Source: Blepharisma stoltei (Eukaryota > Ciliophora > Heterotrichea > Heterotrichida > Blepharismidae). Taken from it: DNA of 64,000 bases. Positions 31,730-40,918 of this stretch are shown here, piece after piece; the first letter of the stretch is position 1, and every line of letters begins with the position of its first letter. The DNA lies in the NCBI GenBank assembly GCA_914767885.1, contig CAJZBQ010000004.1, forward strand, positions 907,001 to 971,000, given 5' to 3'. Below the pieces are notes generated by a model that worked only from the letters and a program-made list of their open reading frames with translations, did not search any database and was not told the origin of the DNA. The translations under genes and the position numbers were made by a program.

Positions 31730-33836
31730 ATGGAAAACGACGACCGAGCAGTCACAGCTCATTTTTATCTAGTTCTCAACAACTTAGTTCGTACAATTGA
31801 TACTCTCCAATCTGAATTTTCGTCACGAACCCCTACAACTCACGAGCAATGGCATTCATCTCTGCTTCGAGCAATGGAAGAAGGCAATCGACAAAGATTT
31901 TTCGACCAATGGGAACGATACATCCCAGATGTCTGCAAAACAGGGGAATATGAAAAGCTTGAATTTTTTTCTCACATTTATTTCACGGTTTTGCCTTTAA
32001 TCCATGGAAAGCGGGATATTTTTACCAATGAAATGAGGATTTTCAAAGATTTCCTCAATACAAAAGGGGCAGATTTTTGCAAGACGACAGAGTTTTTACC
32101 GTTTTATGCACTTCCACATATTCCAAATCCTTTAAATCATCCGACTTTTAAGAAATATTTCAACCAAGCATGATGCAATCAGCTATTGGGAAAAGTGCAG
32201 GGTTATTTAAAAGAGCTTGCAACAAGATTTTCTCTGCCTAAAGAACAAAGCTCAGAAGCTTCTAACTTTTACCCTTATTATGCATCAAAACCTTGCTCGC
32301 TTACTAATGTATTTAAATTATTTTTTAAAAATCCGATTTTAAATACTTAATAGTAAAATCTAATTTAATAATTAACCGAAGAGCTCCTTAATGCAATCAT
32401 AATTACTAAAAAAATGGTGATAAAAAATGGATTAGCTCTCTAACTAAGGGTGCAGGAGTAAGCAAGAAATGGCTAAAGCAAGACATAGAGAAGAGTATTT
32501 AAGGTCAGCTTTAATAGAGAGCAACACAAAATGGACAAATTTTGCCTTTACTCTGCTTGGAATATCTAAACAGCTATTAGCACACATTGGAGGGCTCGGA
32601 GAAGCTAATTTGCCATTAGTCAGGAAAAAGGTGTCAGAATATGAAAAATTCTTAATGAGTTCAGAAGATTCAGTCAGCAATGCTAGCTCTTTTCTTCCCG
32701 TTTCTCAAAAAGAGCATTTAGCAAATTTAAACTATCAGATTGTGAAACGAGACCTTTTTAATTTGCAAGATGAAATAAAGGCTTGTGCTTTATTTCAAGC
32801 GTTGAGATGGAGGCTAACTAGGACACCTGCATCAGTTAGAAGAGCGGTTTTGGATGAATATGTAAGAGAAGATATTCTTAAAATGGCTGATTCTGGACTA
32901 TCTATTTTACTGCAAAGAGGAAACCCAAGAGTGATTGATTATGCTTGCAAGCTTGCAAATGTGATGGCAAGCGAAATTCAAGGGAGGAGCTACCTTTTAG
33001 CTGATTCTCAGTTGATACCTACTTTAGTCTCAATATTAAGAAAAGAAACTCAAGACACTGTTTTAAGGCAAAACACAATCGGAATCCTACAGAAACTGTC
33101 CTTAAGAAGAAGGCCACAGAGTGTGATGATTGAGTATAAAGTCATAGAATGGCTTATAAGCATCCTAGAGTCACCTCAAAATTTAAGTGAATATACCTTA
33201 GAATACAGTTCAGCCTTATTAATGAACCTTTCTTTGCGTACAGCTGGCAAGAATGTCTGTGAAAAGCTTGACGTCTTACCTCTCCTTGGCACTTTAATGG
33301 AGCATGAAAACCCTAATGTAAGAACTTATATCAATGGAACCCTTTATTCAATATTCACAAGACAAACTTTGAAAAGAAAAGCTAGAGAAATGGGGTTTGA
33401 GCAACATCTAGAAAAACTCTATAATAGTTCAGAAGAAGCTTTCAAAAAACAAATTTACTTCGTATTGGAACAGCTCAGATGTGAGTATGAAGACAGCTGC
33501 TATTCAGATGAAGAGCAAGATGAAGAGGAGCCTTCTTTGAACCCGGATGAAGAAAGTGAGCAGATTTCTGATGATGAAGACATGGACGATTTACTTGATG
33601 CATCAGGGCTACTTGGAGAGGAGTTGCTGAGGCAGTATCAGACAAATCCTACAGAAGAGTCAATATCAAGAACATCATTTTATCAGAGGGCTCAGCAAAA
33701 TTCAAACTCAACCAGTGTAAGAGCTTCGTTTATGGACATTGACCCAAATAAATCAAGTCCTCAAGATTTCAATGAAATAGTGCACGCATTCAAGCCCAGG
33801 AGTAAAATTCCTCGAACGCCTGTCCATCAGAATTAA
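31730..33836 (+). CDS. ARMC9 homologue (ciliary basal-body protein), with one probable IES
   Basis: The N-terminal part contains a LisH-like helix pair, FFDQWERYIPDVCK and TTEFLPFYALPHIPNPLNHP, almost identical in pattern to human ARMC9. The C-terminal part has ALFQALRWRLTRTPASVRRA, LRQNTIGILQKLSLRRRPQS, EYTLEYSSALLMNLSLR and NPNVRTYINGTLYSIF, the armadillo-like repeats of the same protein. An acidic tail (EEQDEEEPSLNPDEESEQIS) ends it. ARMC9 acts at the ciliary base and is a Joubert-syndrome gene in humans. UGA at about 32173 is Trp. The two parts are separated by a probable IES near 32300-32456. Confidence 0.87.
32300..32456. other. Probable IES in the ARMC9 homologue (limits not fixed)
   Basis: The frame ends at UAA after KPCSLTNVFKLFFKN. 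It resumes in another frame with SKQEMAKARHREEYLR, which aligns with the ARMC9 coiled segment. The removed length must be 1 mod 3. Several TA pairs fit, so the junction is left open. Confidence 0.5.
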
Positions 33837-33857
33837 TAATTAATCAATATAATTTAG

Positions 33858-35249
33858 TTACTTTAAAAGCCCTTTCGTAATTATTGATAAGAAAAGGCGA
33901 AGATCTATCACAGAAATTTTTGTTTCTGCAATAATATTTACGATATCATCCAAGTCAATGTCGCTATGTCCTGGCCTTTGAACTATAGCACTTTTATGTG
34001 CAATTACAGCGCTGCAAATTAAATTCCACTGCTTTTTGGCATAGTCAGGACATGATTTATTTTCAAAAAGACTTTCTAATGCATCAGCCATAGTATCAAA
34101 TTTAATATCTTCTTTTTTTGTTATATCAAGATATTTAAATAAAAATACAACAATGTTGTATAGCTCAGCTCTTTCAAGAACCAATAAAATATAAAATAAA
34201 GAAAATTCTTTCCAAGTCATTTTATTGCCACTTAAAAGAGTTTCATTGATTCCTTTTAGGACTCCAAATGGAACAGAATATTTTAAGCACACAAGATATG
34301 GATCCAGACCATGGCTATCGCCACATTTTAGCTGAAGCGAGCAATATTCAGTTGCTATAGTGATCATTTCGCTTCGAGTTAAGTAATTTTTGAAAGCTGC
34401 ATCAACTGATTGGACCTCTTTTACTACATCTTTCATGTTAGGGAGCTTAGAAGGGGATTCCTTGAACTCCGGCTGAGCTGGGATTTGAAGATTCTGGGTC
34501 CTTAGTTTATTGATTTCAAATTTCAGTGAGGGTAAAAATGATTTCCGAAATCCTCCTGTGCCTTCTTTGATTTTATAGCCATTTAAAGGTCGTTCTGTAT
34601 AATTTGCAGGTTTTTCTGGCTTGATTTCAAAGTTAGTTTCATTATTGGGAATTGATTTTCTGGAAGTTTTGGGCATACTCAGCTTCATCCCTTGAAAAAA
34701 AGCTTTTCAATTGATTGCTTTGGCTTCTTCAAGATTATTGAATAAGGGCATTGTAGAAGGCATATCGGATTTTCATCTGAATATTTGAGTACTTCTGCTG
34801 CGTTTGGAAACAGGCAGTATTTCAATAAGATTGCAGCATATTTTATTAGGTATAATACTGCCATCAGTGCTTTTTCTTTCATCTCTTTCTTTTATTGGTG
34901 ATTCTTGCTTTTCATGAACTTTTTTATCATTTGTTGGCAGTATATTTATTGTTCCTTCAAGTTTGGGATTCAGGAGTGATGCATTTATTATTATTTGTGC
35001 TTCAGGATCATAGCCAGTTAATGTTGGATTAAAATTCAATTTTTCCTTCGGGCTTATAATAAAAATATCGCTGTCTTCTGGAATTTCTTCAATTTTTGTC
35101 ACTGGTGAGTCTTTGTATGAGCAGTAAAGATAACGGAATGCATCATCATAGACCTCATCAACTGAGTTTCGATAATAATCTCGTATAATTTTGCAATCAG
35201 GGTTATTCATTTCAATAAATGCTAATAGTTTTCTTACTCCCGCCGCCAT
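33858..35249 (-). CDS. Conserved-looking hypothetical protein, 463 aa
   Basis: One continuous frame with UGA Trp at two places (IFRWKSD, INWKAFF). The N-terminus is MAAGVRKLLAFIEMNNPDC followed by KIIRDYYRNSVDEVYDDAF. A disordered basic middle (KQESPIKERDERKSTDG) comes next. The C-terminal 200 residues are helical (FNYLTR-type FKNYLTRSEMITIATEYC, FSLFYILLVLERAELYNIV, KQWNLICSAVIAHKSAIV). No family recognised. It converges on the ARMC9 gene with only 21 bp between stops. Confidence 0.65.
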
Positions 35250-35269
35250 TATTAAGTAAATTTTTTTAA

Positions 35270-35466
35270 AATGCTTTGATATATATAATTAATGATTATC
35301 AAAATGAATATCAAGCTGATTATAAATTGTAAGAAGCCTGCGTTCTAAAACATAAATTTTGTGAATTAATTGCAGTTTGAAATTTGAAAATTTGCAATTT
35401 AAAATTAGAAATATTTAATCTCAGTGAGTAAACAAAAATATTTTGCTTACTATAGAGTGAGGCGAG
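35270..35466. repeat. Decayed MITE family A copy
   Basis: The core gcgttctaaaacataaatt matches family A (gcgttttaaaacataaatt). The right end gtgagtaaac...tatagagtgaggcgag is an eroded inverted terminus. It lies over the 3' end of the next gene, so it may be an IES there. Left limit approximate. Confidence 0.5.
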
Positions 35467-35923
35467 CTAGCTGAAAGCTAACTTGGATTTTAATATCGTT
35501 TGGGAGATAGTATACATAATTTCCAGCTTCTTCTTTTGAAGGCTCTAATTGAGATCTCAATGTTTTTCGTCTTTCTGAAAAAAGGATACTTTGAGAATTT
35601 ATTCACTCATCATTTATATCTACAGAGGCCTTCTTTTTGGACAATTTTTTACTTCGTAGTAATATAGAGGTTTGAGGAAGGCTTTTTCGCGGTAGTGGAT
35701 ATAATTTTCCTTCTCTGAGTGTGGACTTAGACTCTGCTTCGCTTCTCAAATGATATTTGAGGCCATATGATTTAGCTTTTAAAGGAAACCCAATCTTTAA
35801 AGGCATGCTTTTGATGGATTTAGTTAGTTTTTCAGTGTCTTCCTTGAATCCAACATTTGCTCATATGTGGACTTTATTATCAAAGGGCGAAGTGCTTGAA
35901 GCTGTAATTTTATTATCGCTCAT
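35450..35923 (-). CDS. Small basic hypothetical protein
   Basis: 157 aa as read. From the ATG at 35923: MSDNKITASSTSPFDNKVHI, a UGA Trp, LTKSIKSMPLKIGFPLKAK, LRSKKLSKKKASVDINDE, another UGA Trp, then SERRKTLRSQLEPSKEEAGN. Rich in Lys, Ser and Leu, probably disordered. The last 6-8 codons fall in a decayed MITE, so the true C-terminus may differ. No family recognised. Confidence 0.5.
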
Positions 35924-36191
35924 ATAAAAATTAAATAAAATATATAGAGATATTCCTATATTTATTTGAGGTTTTAAAATACTTCGTGATAAAACAATAA
36001 GAGAGTTACTAAGATTTAATGCAAATTTCCAGTTTAGATTATTTATAATTAATAAATAAATTTGCAAAGATTAAATGAGTAAAGAGTTTTATAACTGTCT
36101 AGCTATGTATAATAAACTTAATTATTTACTTCATTTTTAATGATACTCAGAAAAATGATAATGATGGATTGTGTCGAAAAAAAAAAACTGA

Positions 36192-36516
36192 CTCCCCTCC
36201 ACTCCGTGAGCGAACAAAACCATTAGAAAAATCCTTATTTTTTGCCCAAAAACCCAGAACAAAAATTTTGATATATAAGTGATATTTATTATCATGAAAT
36301 TTCTAGCTAATTCTGTTTAATTTTAAACAAATTGCGTTTTAAAACATAAATTTTACAAATTAAATTAATATTTGCTTTCCAATTTTTGTGAATTAGGATT
36401 TTTTTTAAATTTGAAAAATAATTTCTATAAAATTTATATATAAATTTTTAAAATAAAAAGATTAACCCCCCTCCTTGAGCGAACAAAAAAATCTTGTTCG
36501 CTCATGGAGGGGGGAG
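36192..36516. mobile_element. MITE family A, intergenic, TGA duplication
   Basis: 325 bp between TGA at 36189-36191 and 36517-36519. Left end CTCCCCTCCACTCCGTGAGC; the right end carries the GAGCGAACAAAAAAATC hairpin and GCTCATGGAGGGGGGAG. Confidence 0.85.
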
Positions 36517-36958
36517 TGAGGGTTTTTTCCTGCTGCATTTTTACCGTCAAAAATGACGGAGGACTTTTTCAGTTTTTAAAAAAGTGTACCGAAAAACCTA
36601 CCTTTTTTTTCGATTTTTTCAGGGAAAAATTCCCCTTTCTTGAAAAATATTTTATAGGGATCTATTTATTATAGCTAGAGATTTGACCTTAAAGATATAA
36701 TATATAAAACTTGCTGCAATTTAATTCTAAACCCTAAAAATGTAAATCAATGCCGTTTTAGCTCTAAATTTTTTATAATATATATATCTATAATCATTTA
36801 CTATTAGTTACAAATCTGCAAATCTTATTATATAGAATGAATTTGCCAGAGAAGTCTAATTCTTTAAACTATTAATCGTTTAGAGCTTTCTGATTATTGC
36901 TGATATATGAATTTTTTACGTTTTATTAGGTTTTTTCAGCAAGAAAAAAAACTCCTAA

Positions 36959-37307
36959 CTCCCCCCCTCCGTGAGTGAACAAAAAAATTTTGTAAACTAG
37001 GAGGGGGGTTAATTTTTTTTTTTTAAATATAAATTTATATAGAAAATATTTTTTTTCGAAATTAAAAAAATCCTAATTCGCAAAAATTGGAAAGCAAATA
37101 TTAATTTAATTTATAAAATTTATCTTTTAAAAAGCAAATTCGTTTAAAATTAAACAGAATTAGCTCTAGATTTCATTATACTAATTATCATTTATATATC
37201 AAAATTTTTTTCCATAAAAATTTTTTGTTCACTCACGGAGGGTGGGTTTTTGGGGCAAAAAATAGCGATTTTTCTAATGGTTTTGTTCACTCACGGAGGG
37301 GGGGGAG
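36959..37307. mobile_element. MITE family A, intergenic, TAA duplication
   Basis: 349 bp between TAA at 36956-36958 and 37308-37310. Left end CTCCCCCCCTCCGTGAGTG, right end CACTCACGGAGGGGGGGGGAG. Compared with the copy at 36192 it is inserted in the opposite orientation: the hairpin is at the left here. Confidence 0.85.
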
Positions 37308-37310
37308 TAA

Positions 37311-38063
37311 GGATATTTTTACCGACAGCTCGATAATGATTGGCTATGGCAAATAATAATTATATATATTATTCACTTATTTTTATAATTAAATTAAGAG
37401 CAGGTTTTATGATTGTATAATTATAGCCAACATAGCTTTAAAGCTAAACAATAAGAAAATAAATGAGATTTTGTAATAATTTTTAAGAACTGCTAACTCG
37501 TCTCACTATTTTTTATATTGAAATTGAAAATAAAATAAAAATGAATATTATTTCTAAAACATAATTTTTTAATTTAAAAGCACACAATAAAAAAATAAAA
37601 GATCCTGCATATTAAAGGCTGGACAACTCATATGTGATTTATAGATATATAAAGAAATAAATTAATAAGTGACTATAATATTATTCTATTAATTAGCTCA
37701 TTAATATTAATTTTAGATTAGGTATAAAAATAATATGCCAATTGTTGAATTAAAATTTTTAAGAATCTAATTAAGATCTATTAATAGCCTAGATGCCACA
37801 GCTCGCCTATAGGCAATACTACTCTTTCGTTTGATTATAATTTATTTTCTATTTATTGATATTATTAATAAAAATTGAAATTTCCCAAAATAATACCTAT
37901 CCTGATAGCTAGTTTTTTTTTTAAATCTAGATAGTAGCTTAGGCTTCACTATCACTTAATTATTTAAAGTTTCTTTTTTATCATCGATTTTTACGATTTG
38001 AACCTTCAAATCTGATTTAAAATAATAAATTCAGAATCCATTCTCCATTATTAAATACCCCGA
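37311..38063. other. AT-rich intergenic spacer
   Basis: About 750 bp without coding character or recognised repeat ends. Together with the 440 bp between the two MITEs (36520-36955) it forms the largest gene-free stretch of the window. Confidence 0.5.
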
Positions 38064-38249
38064 ATGACTTTGTCCATTCCCTTTAAATTCGTCAAATTTG
38101 AATTTTTCGATTCTGACACAAAATTTACTAATGAGTCAAATTCTTTTATCCTCACATTGACGCATCTTGAATTGCTTGCTGGTTTCCAGTGAAAAGTGAA
38201 TTACAAATATCCATTTTGAATTCAAATTATGATGCTTTTATATAAATAA
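38064..38249 (+). CDS. Doubtful small ORF
   Basis: 61 codons with two in-frame UGA (read as Trp): MTLSIPFKFVKFEFFDSDTK and so on to TAA at 38247. The composition is protein-like but no domain is visible. With only UAA and UAG as stops, such an ORF can arise by chance in AT-rich DNA. It lies directly upstream of the zinc-finger gene in another frame. Confidence 0.2.
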
Positions 38250-38251
38250 GA

Positions 38252-38692
38252 ATGCTAGGACAACAATTTAGTTGCTACTATACTTGGTGCGATAAAAGCT
38301 TCAACAGCAAGTACAACCTTAAACGCCATATAAACGCGACCCATATCGGTATTAAAAAATTCAATTGCGAGGTATGCAGCAAAAAGCTAGTAAGCAAGCA
38401 AAATCTTACCGAGCACATGTACACACACACTGGAGAGAAGCCATTTCGGTGTGAAGAGCCTGGCTGCGGAAAAAGCTATCGGCAATCTTCACAATTGAGC
38501 GTTCATAAAAAGGTTCACAAAAGAAATCAAAAGAAATTAGGAGAAAAGAAAACGAAATCCAAAGAGATTTCGGACCAAGAGGAGAGAGACCAACTTAGTT
38601 TAGATGGCCTTGAACTGCCTCCAATCAATTTTGAAAGCTGCTTCAGACAGCAAAATATTAAATTGCCTATTTACCACTCACTGCTAATATAA
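38252..38692 (+). CDS. C2H2 zinc-finger protein (three fingers)
   Basis: 146 aa. Finger 1: FSCYYTWCDKSFNSKYNLKR...H. Finger 2: FNCEVCSKKLVSKQNLTEHM with HTH. Finger 3: FRCEEPGCGKSYRQSSQLSV with HKKVH. A TFIIIA/Krueppel linker (HTGEKPF) joins fingers 2 and 3. A basic stretch (KKLGEKKTKSKE) may be a nuclear signal. Likely sequence-specific DNA-binding protein. Confidence 0.88.
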   Translation: MLGQQFSCYYTWCDKSFNSKYNLKRHINATHIGIKKFNCEVCSKKLVSKQNLTEHMYTHTGEKPFRCEEPGCGKSYRQSSQLSVHKKVHKRNQKKLGEKKTKSKEISDQEERDQLSLDGLELPPINFESCFRQQNIKLPIYHSLLI

Positions 38693-39297
38693 TGTACCAT
38701 TTTTCCATAAAATTACCATATTATTACCGTTAAGATTTTCTGATTAGATACTGTAGATATAATAGCAGAGTTATATTTAGGGTCATTGCCTGTTGATTTG
38801 AAAATTTTCAGACGCCTTATAAATTTAATTGTTTATGATTTTAGATAGTCTTTTTATTCTGAAAAGATCAGATTTCCTTTATGATTTTTCAATAGAAAAA
38901 TCCGGATATATAAATATGAAGTTAAAAAGGAAAATGGGTATAGAAATGATATTTTAAGATGGAATCAAATTGATATAAAATTAAAAGATTTACAGACTAA
39001 GTGTAAATCTAGAGAAAAGAGAAAATAATTGTTTTATGCAAATTTAATTACAATTGCAAATAAAAATTAAATTATTTTGTAAAAAATAAAAGAAATATAA
39101 AACATGAGCAAAGATTTTGGGGTACAAATGAATTCACGAAAATTATTTATGCAATATAGCTAACCTTTAGGTATTATTATGTTTTGATATCAATTTTTAT
39201 TAAATTCTCTTTCATAAGAAATAAAGAATAATAGGAGAATGTAAATTTGTATCAAATAAAAATTCCCATTTCGTAAATTTCTTATTTAAATTTCTTA
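38693..39297. other. AT-rich intergenic spacer
   Basis: About 600 bp between the zinc-finger gene and the MITE at 39298. No coding character or further repeat ends seen. Confidence 0.5.
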
Positions 39298-39595
39298 CTC
39301 CCCCTTTCCGTGAGTGAATAAAACAATTGAAAAAATCCCTATTGTTTTTTATAGGGTTTTCCCCTATATAAATTCATCCCCATGTGAGCGAATAAAAAAA
39401 TATTTTAATATAAAAATTTTTATGAAAAAACAAATTGATAATAAAATAAAATGATGATTAGTATATATTAATTTTAAACAAATTGCATTTTAAAACATAA
39501 ATTTAACAAACTAAATTATAAAATTTATATATCAATTTAAAAAAAAATAACCCCTCTGTGAGCGAGAAAAATTTTTTGCTCACTCACAGAGGGAC
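39298..39595. mobile_element. MITE family A just upstream of the DHHC gene, TTA duplication
   Basis: 298 bp between TTA at 39295-39297 and 39596-39598. Left end CTCCCCCTTTCCGTGAGTG; the right end CACTCACAGAGGGAC is slightly eroded. Its right edge is only 13 bp from the DHHC start codon, so its removal would bring upstream DNA into promoter position. Confidence 0.8.
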
Positions 39596-39610
39596 TTATC
39601 TAATTAAGAA

Positions 39611-40681
39611 ATGACAGATAAAGAGAAAAAAGCATTTACCCAATGGCCAGGCACAAACAAGTTTTATTGTAGCGGAAGAATCATGATGGGGTAAATTCTA
39701 ATTAGTCCTGATAATCACCGAGCTTTCATTACTTTTTTCCTAATCCTATGCCCAGAAATCGTCTATATTGCTTCCCCTTCAGTTTATTTTATAAAAGAGC
39801 ACGATAATCCAGGACCTTTTCTTGTAAACCTATTTTTCACCATCCTATCACTATTTTTCCTTTACAGATGTGCCACAAAGAACCCAGGATTCATTCCAAA
39901 ACAAAAGCCACCCTTTGCCTGGGGACCATCAGGCGCTTTGACGATCCAAGAATTAATGGAAGATTCATTCAAACCTAAAGAGGTCCCATGCGAAGGAAAC
40001 CTTGTAAGACTGAAGTACTGCGTCACATGTAACATTATTAGGCCTCCGAGGGCTTCCCATTGTTCTGACTGTGGAGTTTGTGTGGAAAAATTTGATCATC
40101 ATTGCCCATGGTTAGGAAACTGTGTTGCTAAAAGAAATTATAGAGAATTTATAGCATTTTTGATATCAACTTCTATGTTAGATATTTCGACAATGGGATT
40201 CTGCATATACCACATTGCTGATGTATGGACAGGGGAAGGATCAGGGACATCTGCTTTTGCAAGTGCCATGCAGCAAACAGGCCCTTCTGTAGCGCTACTC
40301 TTATATGGATTTTTGGTATAGTCTATTTAGGCATTTTGATTTGTAGTCGGGCTAACTATGTTTCATATGTATTTATTGTTCACAGGACAAAGCACACATG
40401 AAAAAATTAAAGGAAATTTCAAGATAATGGGAGAAAATCCGTACCACAGAGGAAATTATATAAATAATTGTATGAAGGTGATCTATGGCCCAACTCCTCC
40501 TCAACACTTTAATTTGCGTGCACCTGCTGCAAAAAGAGAAGATCATATTGAACTGTCTCACAGCAAATTAGCAATGGTAGCTGGAGCTAATAATAATGAA
40601 GAAAAAGCGGCAGGAACTATATCTCCTTCAGAAATTCATATTGTTAGAGAAAACTCTCCTGATGGGCATGACAGTCGCTAA
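39611..40681 (+). CDS. DHHC palmitoyltransferase
   Basis: 346 aa with two 15-nt introns (39691-39705 and 40316-40330). Two N-terminal membrane helices lie about residues 35-95 (AFITFFLILCPEIVYI, PFLVNLFFTILSLFFLY). TKNPGFIPKQ (the TTxxDPG-like motif) follows. The Cys-rich domain is LKYCVTCNIIRPPRASHCSD, CGVCVEKFDHHCPWLGNCVA, with catalytic DHHC. KRNYREF and two further helices come after it. S-acylates membrane and ciliary proteins. The C-terminal 80 residues are disordered. Confidence 0.93.
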
Positions 40682-40918
40682 TGATAATTTATTTATAAAT
40701 TTTTATCAGCTAACTAGAATTGCTATAACTTGCATAGTAATATAGCAAGTGCATTACTTAGAAAGTAGTTAATACTTTAAGAATATTTTATATTTAGATA
40801 TCGATTTAATTAATTTGTAAAGTGAATATGGCATTTTCATGCAGTATTGCAAAGACCTAAAAACTTTTGTTTGAATTAGTCTTTATTGTGCAAATCAAAA
40901 AAATTAATTAGATAATAA

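Noticed and set aside
36535-37320. Composite element between atttttaccg repeats at about 36538 and 37315
   Set aside because: The 10-bp repeat is short and AT-rich, and both MITEs here already have their own clean triplet duplications.
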